A stretch of DNA of 64,000 bases from Blasia pusilla (taxonomy: Eukaryota > Marchantiophyta > Marchantiopsida > Blasiales), in the NCBI GenBank assembly GCA_050084515.1, contig CM114273.1, positions 19,654,001 to 19,718,000 of the forward strand, given 5' to 3'. The notes under the pieces were generated by a model. That model had not been told where the DNA came from and ran no database searches. It was given only the letters and a program-made list of their open reading frames with translations. Positions 55,318 to 64,000 of this stretch are shown in pieces; positions within the stretch are counted from its first letter, which is position 1, and the number at the start of each line of letters is the position of its first letter. Made by a program: the position numbers and the translations under genes.

Positions 55318-55566
55318 TGTTCCCGAAAATGCCTCCTCCTCGACAACAAAGTTACTTTCAATGCACGATGAGTCGCCTTGCTGATGTCGCGATGAGTCGC
55401 CTTGATGAGTCGCTCGAATCGTCTCGTGATCGTTCGCAGGAATTGTCTCGCGATGAGTCTCGAGATGAGTCTCCGTGTAAATCGCCCCTTGGTATCTGGT
55501 CAGCAGCTACGCGGAAGAGCAATCGAGATCGCGAAACAAAAAACCAGAAATGAGCGAACCCTCGCC

Positions 55567-55574
55567 TATTTATA
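55567..55574 (-). promoter_or_regulatory. TATA box of E3 ParB/methyltransferase gene
   Basis: Minus-strand TATAAATA, 250 bp upstream of the start at 55,317, with the CCAACGG doublet just upstream (55,584-55,604). Confidence 0.72.
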
Positions 55575-55659
55575 CTTTTCGAGCCGTTGGGCTGACCGTT
55601 GGGTTGCACCGTCATTCCGACGGCGACGTGTCGGCCGTTATGGAAGTCTGGACGTGAAA

Positions 55660-56515
55660 ACCACCAACCCGACGGCTCGGACGGGTTGCGCGCTTCCCCC
55701 GGGTTGCAGGCATCCGTCCTCCTTTGGTAAAAAAGCCGAGCTATCGTGACAACCCGTCGAAGACCGACAGGTTGCGCGCCTCCGCCGTCTTCGGGCAAGA
55801 ACGTGAGGTATCCGCGCAACCCGTCGGAGACCGACGGGTTGCACGCTTCCCTTATCTTGGGATAACAAGGCGGGGTACCCGCGCAACTCGTCGGAGGTCG
55901 ACAGGTTGCACGCTTCCTTCATGTAAGCGTTACAAGGCGAGGCACTTGCGCAACCTGTCGGAAGCCAATGGGTTGCACGCTTCCCTCATCTTGGGATAAC
56001 AAGGCAGGGTAACCCGCGCAACTCGTCGGAGGCCGACGGGTTGCATGCTTCCTTCATGTAAGCATTACAAGGCAAGGCACTTGCGCAACCCGTCGGAGGC
56101 CGACAGGTTGCATGCTTCCCTCATCTTGGGGTCATAGGCAAGGTACCTTGGCAACCCGTCGGTTACCAACGAGTTGCACGCTTTTCTATCCCTCGGGTAA
56201 CAATGCGACAACACATAGTTCCGAGGTAACCCCTTGCAATCCGACGGGTCACAAGGTCTACCCTGTGTTGCACAATCCTATAATAGTCCCCAACGATTGG
56301 TCGTGCAAGCAATGTCTCGTGTTTGATGCTAGCAAAATCGACTCAAAAGACGATTGGTCGGCAAGAAGGGGGTACCAGCCCAACGGACTCTGACGGGTTC
56401 CAACTTGCATTGGGACACGGAAACAAAAAACGGAAATTGGTGCTTCGCTACGCACGTCTCTGATTCCCAAATTCTGCAACCTATCGGACTCCGACAAGTT
56501 GCAACAGAATTGAAT
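55660..56515. repeat. Palindrome array in E3 intergenic region
   Basis: About ten palindromes at ~60-67-bp spacing, for example CAACCCGTCGG-AGA-CCGACGGGTTG near 55,818 and CAACTCGTCGG-AGG-CCGACGGGTTG near 56,020. Spacers alternate two types, CTTCCCTCATCTTGGGATAA and CTTCCTTCATGTAAGCGTTA, indicating a higher-order two-unit repeat. Confidence 0.92.
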
Positions 56516-56595
56516 CCATCATGTCAGACAATCTCACCTACCAAACTTTAGCTTATCCGTCAAATTCAGTCAAGAGAATCTGAGTCCCTATTCAC

Positions 56596-56670
56596 TATAA
56601 ATTAAACATTCTCATTCTCATTCTTATACCCATTCCCATTCCCATTCTCATCCTCATTCTTATTCTCAGT
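56596..56670 (+). promoter_or_regulatory. E3 transposase promoter: TATA and (ATTCTC)n
   Basis: TATAAATTAA at 56,596 and a hexanucleotide tract from about 56,607 to 56,669, then the ATG at 56,696. Confidence 0.7.
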
Positions 56671-56695
56671 CTCCTCCCGGTGGAATCTTCTGGGA

Positions 56696-59600
56696 ATGGA
56701 TAATAATGTGAAACTCACTTGTGGCAGTCATCTAGCGGCCCTTCCTCAATCAAAAATCGTTCGATCGCAAGCTCGTAAGTCTTTCATACCAGTGGATGAA
56801 AATTTTCTCTCAGTTTGATTTCTTCTCCAAATTGGAACCATCTTTGTGTCCAAGGATGTTAGGGTGGACGATACGGAGGACATAATAGGTGAGACAATCT
56901 AGCCAATGATTGTAGACCGTAAAGTATGGAATCTCCTACCTCTAAAAAGTGGTCAATATAAAGTTTACGGCTTGCCTCTGTATTCCTCAGTTTCCCAAGT
57001 AGACGGTCGAGAATTTCCTAGTGCACCGAGCTCTAAGTTTGCAACTCCTAGCTTAGTAGATCCGGCATCGACTCCAACTTCACACGTTCGTTACAATGTT
57101 GTACTTCCTGAAGACATTCCGGATGTTGTCAACCTTAGTGGATCTCTCGGACACCAACCGGGCCCTTTGTCCGCCTACTCGTTCCTCTTGCGAGTATCAG
57201 GCAATAGTTTGCTATCGTCTCTAGCCTTGAAAATATTCAAGCATATTCTTGTCGACAAGCTGCCGCCCATGTACGATGGCTATTACATTTTTGAGTTGCC
57301 TCCACTTGCTGCTCTTGCTCAAAAGAAAGATGGAGGACGCTTGAAGGATATGGACAGAAAGTCTGATTGTCATCGATGGTGCAGGCTTCAACGGACTAGT
57401 GCTTCAATTCCAGATGGTCCTTGGATTGTCTCCCACCGCAAATGTGTTGGAGTCTTGGCGTGTAGAAGTCCAGCATGCCCGTATCTAGAGCGCAATTCAT
57501 TCTGGAAGTTCATGTTGGCTCCCACACTCATCTTGTGACCGATGCAATTCAGAGACACATCAAGGAGGATGTGGCGAAGAAAGTGGCCGAGGTCTACAGA
57601 AACTCTCTGAGTTCAAAGCCCGGAGTGATCAAGTTAACAACAGCATCGCAAATTTGTGAACAACAACTTGGAATCCCTGGACAGGGCGAGATCACTGCTG
57701 TTGAGGAGGAACAACTATGGGAAAATCTCGCATTTCTTGTTGATCCTGAATGCTTCCGGAATTTGCTACGTCAAATACGGGTACTGGATGGAAAGACAGC
57801 CGAAATGGATGCCATCGCCAGAATCAAGGCCAACTCCTGATTTCCATTCATTCAGAGATGGCAGTTCATGGGCCAGGGAGGCGAAGGATCCAAGGCCTAT
57901 GTCTTCAAAATGTCACTGACACGTCTGTCGAGTGGCCTTGATCTTATAGATCGAATGAGGGAAGGGGAAGATCTTCACGGCAGCTGGGTGAGCTTTGATA
58001 TTTGCTACATTGTGCTGAACGGATGGTTGACAATAGGTGCTCACATTTATGACCATGTGGAGAAGGGACTCAAAACTAAATTTTTCTGTGAAGTAAAAGC
58101 AGAGGACGTTGGCAGTTTGAAGATGTGCTGGTTACTCTTATTGGAGGTGGTGAAGGAAAACAAAAGGCCACCTCCGGAACTTTATGGGTTAATGGCGGAC
58201 AATGCACAACCTGGGTGGATTGCTATCAGGGAAGTGTTCTGGGGTGGAGAGGTTCAACCGTAGAGGGAAAGGTCGAATGCTTTCCATTGGCAACAGTCTG
58301 TGACCCGGTACACCAAATCTTGCATCAAGGAGAATAAGAGGACAGAGCATGTCACTCTACTCCAACGCTGCAAGGATAGCAAAACCTTGAAACATGCCAT
58401 GGAATGCCAAGAAGAACTTCATGGGTGGTGGAGGAAACATGCGATTGAGGAGAAGTACAAAGAGTTGTGCTCTTGGTTGATTTGGTGGACTGTACGAATG
58501 AGACAATAGGGAAACTTCATGCGGGAGGTGAGTTCACTAATTTGTCTCGTCAAGCTCATGCTGAAAATTGTTTGAAGAGTTGCAGCCAAAGTTGAGAAGC
58601 GTGGGCTCTATAGGGATTTCAAACTGAAAAAACCAACCAACTTGTCGGATGCGACAGGTTGCCTAAGTGTTCAACCCGTCGCCAACCGACAGGTTGACTG
58701 AGTGTGCAACCAGTCGGAAACCAACGGGTTGCAAGTCGCATGGCCAAATTTACTTGCAACCCGTATGAATCCGACGGGCTGCACTACGTGGTTCCTGGGT
58801 GTTGCAACACGTCAAAAACCGACAAGTCGCAGAGTCATTCATGGGATGCCTCCGACTTGCAACCCGTCTGGTTTTGACAGGTTGCTTTTTTCTTTGCTCA
58901 TAGAGCTATTTTCGTTCCCTTCTCACATTGACGTCATTGTAGGGATTGAACATTCATGAAAATGCCCTCTGCCCCAACACAAGTGGAGCAGAAAGTGTTC
59001 ATTCCTCCTAGAGGTTATCACAAGCATGCCAAAGAATTTCACTTGTGGAGGCATGCCAAGAAGACCAGGCAAGAGCAATGCTACAGTCTGCAGCATCCCA
59101 TATCTTCCTCACAAAAGGCATAACAAAAAGAAAGGGGTCTTCGATTTACGAGCTCTATGTCAAGGCGGCTGTGAATTCTAGTGATGAGAAACTCTATGTG
59201 GAAGCCTTCAATTGGTGTGTAGCAGGAACTCCCCTTGAGCAAGATGTCCACATTGGTGGGGATATTCTTGGGTGTTCAAGACGTCCCATACAGATGGTTG
59301 TGGAGCAGTCCCAGTGAGACTTGTGGAGACCAGATAAGTATCTTGACTTTAGGCAAGTGAAGAGGCACCATCGAGGAACAAACCCAGTGATTGAGTTGGC
59401 TGAAGAAATTACGCCGCCCAGGTATTTGGAGACCCCAGATTGCTCCCAAATTCGAGATGCAGTAGCTTCTCCAAAATCAGTGAATGTTTTATTTCAAAAG
59501 CCCTCCGTTGCTGGAAGTTCGCAACATCCAGTCTCTGGGGTAGTTCAATAGTGTGGGATTCCGGTCATTGAGGTGGATTGCAACCTCAAAAGGTGGCATA

Positions 59601-60346
59601 TATCTTGGAGCAACCTTGGACGTGGACCCACTTGCAGGGCAGGATCTGATGGCATTAGGAGAGTATGCGGCACTTTCCTAAATAAGAATTAAACAAGGAC
59701 TAGACGACCACTGCCTAGGTTTTGGGGACTCAAAACCTTTGATCGTTTCACGAGGACTTGGGATCAATTGAAGTACTTCTTCTGCCCAAATGAATCTTGC
59801 GCTTACCGGAAGTCTTATCCGGCTGCCATTGGAGCTTCGGGGAATATCCCCACGATTTGGCCCATCTCCGCAGGTACGAATTGCACTCAAGACAAAGTGG
59901 ACAATCTTACGAGTGCCGGTTTCAGACTCGTAGACAGAGGAAGTTCGGAGCATTTTCGCATCACAGAGACCTTCGCATTTTGTATTCAACCCAAGATTGA
60001 TGTCAACATGTACCCAGAGAAGGTGGATGATCTCAATCCACTATTTCTGCTTGAGTCTAAAAATGGGGTGAAGAGAAACGGAATGGAATAGGAAGGATGC
60101 ATTGGGTCATGAACAACACTGTAAATTCAAGTGTCACAGGGGTGTATGTGATGCACATCTGTTGCTTTCTCACATGTTCATGTGATGACTTTGTCCAAAG
60201 AGAGATAAGTGGGAAAAGGTTTCCCTTGTAAGCACATGTACTATATGTTGCTTGTAATTTTAAGAGCGTCGGAGATAGGAGTAGGAATCCACCAACCAAT
60301 TCTGTCCCTCAAAGAAGTGCAAAGTATTTCAAACAAACCACTTTGA
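56696..60346 (+). pseudogene. E3 MULE-type transposase gene (two exons)
   Basis: ATG at 56,696 (MDNNVKLT). Exon 1 to 58,527 (GAG|GTGAGT), intron 58,528-58,942, exon 2 from 58,943. Same order of regions as E1. Defects: TGA in FLSV.FLL near 56,817; a ~200-bp deletion at about 57,495 removes most of the Cys/His region (CPHC and following) and shifts frame; TGA near 57,839; TAG after EVQP near 58,262; a TAG in WTVRMRQ; TGA near 59,317; and loss of the VERAKRIA stretch after NGME, which puts the SWIM finger (near 60,160-60,225) out of frame. The normal ATG here and in E2 shows that the ATA of E1 and E4 is derived. Confidence 0.8.
58640..58895. repeat. Palindrome cluster in E3 transposase intron
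   Basis: Five or six diverged copies, for example CAACCAGTCGG-AAA-CCAACGGGTTG near 58,710, in the same intron position as in E1 and E5. Confidence 0.87.
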
Positions 60347-60749
60347 GGATGCAAAATGATGTCTTAGATTGTACTTTCATTTTCTAGAACCTTCATTTTG
60401 AGCTTGAACTCTATTCAGCCTAGGGCAAATGATAGATTTTTTCCAGACCTTGGATGGAAAATGTGATTTGTTCCACATTTATGATTCCAACAATTTTTCA
60501 GTTTTTTAAATTTTGTGCAAATTGCAACCCGTCGGATTCAGATGGGTTGCCAAAATGTGGAAGAGGAAAAAAACATCTGTGGGAGTGCCTAAGCACTCAG
60601 AACAAAAGTGCAAAAAAATTCACAAAAAAAGTTTCCTCTCTTCAACCCGACGGAAACTCTCTTAAAAAAAAAGCATCTCTTTGGGTTGAAGGTAGTTTCC
60701 TCTTTCCTCTTTCCTCTCTTCCTCTCTTCCTCTCCTCTTACCACGCCTC
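60347..60749 (+). repeat. E3 right terminal region
   Basis: Contains one palindrome at 60,524-60,552 (CAACCCGTCGG, ATTCAG, ATGGGTTG), AACTCTCTTAAAAAAAAAGC, the TTTCCTCT tract and the end ACCACGCCTC. Confidence 0.85.
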
Positions 60750-62957
60750 ATGCGGATCTTGCAACACTTAGAGGAGCATCAGTCTCGTCCTCCAACATAC
60801 ATTCTGGAAAATGTTCTGATTTTAGGCGATTCGAGGTTCCGTGTGGTGACGAGTGCACATCACGTGCGCGCATGGATCGGCCCGACAGTTCTGTTGGATG
60901 CGGCAAGTGTGGGTTCACGAGCACATCGCCCATGTCTTTGGTGGACCAACTTGGTGCCATATGAGGTTTTGCGGAGGGCATGTACGAGAGTGGAGCGCCC
61001 CTCCGATTTGTTGGTGGATTCTATTTTGGATCCTGGTCGTCGATCACAGGCAGTGAGGCACGATGATCGACCGCCGTTGATTGTCGTCAATAGGATTGGC
61101 ATGCCTCAAGTAGCCTTTCCCACATTTGTGAGTTTTCTTGCGTCCTACGCATTCAAGGAGGCCGGACCTGGCTTGGTTTGGGATGACTAGATACAGAGGT
61201 TGGTGGAGCCCAACGCTGATGAGCGAGAGCGAGCGATGGGATTCCCCATAGGAGTGACGGCAGTACCATCAATATCACGACGTCTAGTCTTGGATCAGGA
61301 AATGGACCTGAACTACTTGACATGGATTTTCAAGTTAGGAGTAGCTGAGGAGAAGTGTTTGTGGATGCGACAAATCACATCTGTTGCGTTGGTGAGCCCC
61401 ATGCCTACCAAGACGGTTGAGGCAATAGCTGGGGGCGAGATCCGAGGAGATCGACACACCAGGGATGATCGAGAGAGGCACCCTTAAACTTCTTGGGATG
61501 TTTTGCAGGTACACCAAGAGATGATAGCCACAACATTGAGCGTGGTTCCGAATACTGCACGTGGAGATGAGAGTTCTATTTTTCGAGACAGGGTTGCACC
61601 ATAGCAACCACCAACACCTGCACCAAAGAGTCCTACCGTAGTCACGATGGAGACTTGGGAGCCAAATTTGGGCTCAGTTGACAAGAGGAGAGCGGCGCCG
61701 GATACACCAGTTCCTTAGGAGTTATAGGAATTGTTTTGCATTTAGTATGCATGATTTGGGTACGCTGAAGGGTCTAGGGATCCGCATTGAGTTGTCGAGT
61801 GACACACTGATCTTTCGACAACCCTACAGGTACAGTGATAAGGAGAGGGTTCTGATTCAGAGTAGGAGCCAAGACTTGGTTGGAGTAGGACTAGTGGAGA
61901 TATCGCATGGAGAGTATGCATCTCCCACTGTCATGCCCGCCAAGAAGGATGTGCATGGCAATTGGACAGATAGGCAAATGTGTGAAGATTACCGACCATC
62001 AATTGGCAGACAAAGTCTGATAGGTATGCCATGCCCACCCTTGAGGAGATCTTTGATGCTATTGGATATGCAAAGGTCTTCAGTTTGTTAGATCTTTGAG
62101 CCGAATACCATCAAGTGCCTATTAGATTGGAGGACAGGCAAAAGAGGGCATTTTGGGGTATCGATCCTCACGAGAAGGATTGTTTGTACCAATGGCGGTT
62201 CTTACCATTTGAGTTAAAGAATGCCCCGGATGAGTTTCAGAGGGTCATGGATAGGATCTTGGCAAGTTTGGATTTTGCTAGGTGTTATATTGATGACATC
62301 GTAGTCTTCAGAGCCATGGTTGAGGGGCATGAGCGACATCTAGAGGAGGTCTTTTGACGATTGCAATTACATGGGCTAAAGCTTCATCCAGGCAAGTGCA
62401 AGTTCTTCTACGACCAGATTGAGTACTTGGGTCATACGATATACCCAAGAGGCCTTGGTGTGGAGCAAACGAAGATAGAGGCTATTTTAAGAATTCCATG
62501 CCCTATAGATGGGAGTCGAGTTCGTGCATTCATGGGATTGGCAAACTTCTATCGACGGTACGTCAAGGATTTCAGTTTGATTGCAAAGCTGCTAACCTTG
62601 TTGACCAAGATGGATCAGGAGTGGCAGTGGGCGGATGAGCAGGAGAGAACATTTCAACTGCTCAAGGATAGATTGACGTCCATGCCCATATTGAGGAGAT
62701 GGATCAGGGGAAGTCCTTTCCAATTGCATACCGATTGGAGTATATTGGGGCTTGGAGCCGTGCTCACCCAACATGACGATGATGGTAGGAAGTTCATGGT
62801 GGCTTATGCTAGTCGCTCGAACAACACTGCAAAGACAAAGTATAGCTCGTATGAGGGTGAGTGCTTGGTTGCAATGTGGACTATCGCATTTCAAAATTTT
62901 CGTACCTACCAAGGTTATGTCATGAGTAACAAAAATTTTGGTTCTCACAAGTTGTAA
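60750..62957 (+). pseudogene. Gypsy-3: C5-methyltransferase-like region, RT and RNase H
   Basis: 60,750-61,487 is one frame broken by a TAG at 61,188. It has PPTYILENV (C5-methyltransferase motif VI, ENV at 60,807-60,815), LLDAASVGSRAHR followed by LWWTN (compare the AHR-R-x-x-W-x-N of DNMT3-type enzymes), PTFVSF, and ADERERAMGF with LDQEMDLN in motif IX-X positions. The catalytic PCQ motif lies upstream and is missing where E3's end abuts. RT follows: NWTDRQMCEDYR near 61,960, KRAFWGIDPHEKDCLYQW, then CYIDDIVVF with the catalytic YIDD near 62,287, GLKLHPGKCKFF, and RNase H (LHTDWSILGLGAVL, YEGECLVAMW) until 62,895. Stops and frameshifts are many; integrase is absent. RT is clearly related to gypsy-1. 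Confidence 0.75.
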
Positions 62958-63272
62958 GAGTTTAAATTTTTTCTTCTCTAGGGCATGTTTGTAATTTTTT
63001 CCTGATTGACTTGAATGGTTTGAGATTTTGTTTTTGTAAACCCGTCGTACGTCGACAGGTTGGAAGCCAAAAATGGAACTTGGATGACTACAAATGTATG
63101 CACAAATTCTCGTGTCTTGTGATATTTGTAGACCAGGATTACGAAGTTACTACCGGGACTCTCTTGCAACCTTTTTTTAAACCCCATTTTCTATCATCCA
63201 GTCAGGAAACTTGTCAGATTTCGACAGGTTCGCTGCTTGAGTGATTTTCTTTTCCTGTTAGTCCATCCTTTC
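62958..63272. other. Noncoding remnant with palindromes, interrupted by E8
   Basis: AT-rich sequence with diverged palindromes near 63,038-63,063 and 63,205-63,232. The stretch from about 63,165 to 63,272 resembles the terminal region of E2 (49,610-49,680), so it is probably a piece of yet another copy into which E8 inserted. Confidence 0.5.
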
Positions 63273-64000
63273 GAGGTGCGGTAAGAGGAGAGGAAGAGAG
63301 GAAGAGAGGAGAGAGGAGAGAGGAAACTACCTTCAACCGAAATAGATACTTTTTTTTAAGAGAGTTTCCGTTGGGTTGAAGAGAGGAAACTTTTTGTGTG
63401 AATTTTTTTGCACTTTTTTGTTCATTTATTAAACAATCCACGCTTTTTTTTTTTTCCTCTTCCATATTTTGGCAACCCTTTGAGTCCGACGAGTTGCAAA
63501 TTGCACAAAATTTACAAAAGCGAGAAATCGGTGGTATCATAAGTGTGGAACCAATCACTTTTTCCATCCAAGGTATGGAAAAATCTATCATTTGCCCCGG
63601 CTGAATAGAGTTCAAGCTCAAAGTGAAGGTTGAGAAAAAAATAAAAGTACAATCTTAAACTTCATTTTGCATCCTCAAAGTGGTTTGTTTAAAATACTTG
63701 AACTTCTTTGAGGGACAATTGGTTGGTGGATTCCTACTCCTACCTCCGACTCTCTTAAAACTACCAAAGAACACATAGTACATGTGCTTACAAGGGAAAT
63801 ACCTTTTGCCACTTGTCTCTCTTTGACAAAGTCATCACATGAACATGTGGGAAAGCAACAGATGTGCACCACATACACCCCTGTGACACTTGAATTTACA
63901 AAGTGTTGTTTCGACCCAATACATCCTTCCTATTCCATTGCCACTCGGGACATCTTTCGTGGCGATGATCTCCATTTTTGCCTCCCGAGCGCCGCAATTC
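63273..64000 (-). mobile_element. E8: transposase-side end, continues beyond the window
   Basis: Terminus GAGGTGCGGTAAGAG at 63,273, preceded by CATCCTTTC (expected 9-bp duplication). Inward are the GA tract, AAGAGAGTTTCCG, a palindrome at 63,470-63,498 and, from the stop at 63,675, the minus-strand end of a MULE-type transposase: ILNKPL, GIHQPIV and part of the SWIM finger (CSCDDFV), frameshifted in places. The rest lies outside. Confidence 0.8.

Larger units (their letters stand above)
51283..60749. mobile_element. E3: composite transposon, methyltransferase-side end lost
   Basis: Contains a 3'-truncated ParB/methyltransferase-like gene (minus), the intergenic array, a full-length MULE-type transposase gene (plus) and the right terminus CTCTTACCACGCCTC. 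ATGCGGATC follows, the expected 9-bp duplication position. The left side is cut in exon C by the E2 terminus, as expected if E2 inserted into E3 or if the two recombined. Confidence 0.85.

Noticed and set aside
60748-61102. Minus-strand ORFs in the 60.7-61.1 kb region
   Set aside because: Antisense to the C5-methyltransferase-like frame, which has ordered family motifs.

Overview
The window is plant-type nuclear DNA: genes with GT-AG introns, a plant family-1 UDP-glycosyltransferase, Ty3/gypsy and Mutator-like (MULE) elements, microsatellites and low gene density. A streptophyte with a repeat-rich genome is the best reading. One gypsy copy carries a C5-cytosine-methyltransferase-like region, an architecture I recall being reported outside seed plants (Klebsormidium), so a non-seed lineage is plausible. 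I cannot name the species.

The only apparently intact host gene is a four-exon UDP-glycosyltransferase on the minus strand at 22,000-23,958. Its splice sites join in phase to give 493 residues with a 44-residue PSPG box.

Most of the remainder is one family of large composite DNA transposons. The complete copy, E1, spans 3,321-16,575 (13,255 bp) and is flanked by a perfect 9-bp duplication, AACAAAATT. It has two divergently transcribed genes around a shared intergenic region. One gene encodes a MULE-type transposase with an N-terminal Cys/His zinc region, a transposase core and a C-terminal SWIM zinc finger. The other encodes a protein with a basic N-terminus, a ParB-like domain and a split N6/N4-type DNA-methyltransferase-like domain whose motif IV reads DLPS(G/R) in every copy. 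Partial copies are E5 (29,341-32,487), E6 (32,985-35,055), E7 (36,168-37,043), E4 (37,044-39,714), E2 (about 42,818-51,282), E3 (51,283-60,749) and E8 (63,273 to the window end). All coding copies are damaged, but their defects differ, so the ancestral organisation can be read by comparison.

The noncoding compartments of this family are packed with a roughly 25-bp palindrome (CAACCCGTCGG, a short centre, CCGACGGGTTG). It lies in the intergenic region, both large introns of the ParB/methyltransferase gene, the single intron of the transposase gene and the terminal regions. It often recurs about every 65-67 bp, and one intron folds into a ~300-bp inverted repeat. By analogy with Arabidopsis VANDAL transposons, whose anti-silencing protein binds motifs clustered in the element's own noncoding DNA, the ParB/methyltransferase-like protein may recognise these palindromes. 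That is inference.

Between and inside these elements lie gypsy fragments. Gypsy-1 (39,715-42,818) and gypsy-2 (about 28,166-29,340) end in an integrase followed by a PHD finger. Gypsy-3 (about 60,759-62,957) has a C5-methyltransferase-like region upstream of reverse transcriptase. A protease fragment lies at 32,488-32,984. One MULE 5' exon is fused in frame to gypsy RT/RNase H (382 codons). The rest is simple repeats, ~77-bp, ~144-bp and ~205-bp tandem repeats, one solo-LTR-like insertion and long stretches with no gene I can support.
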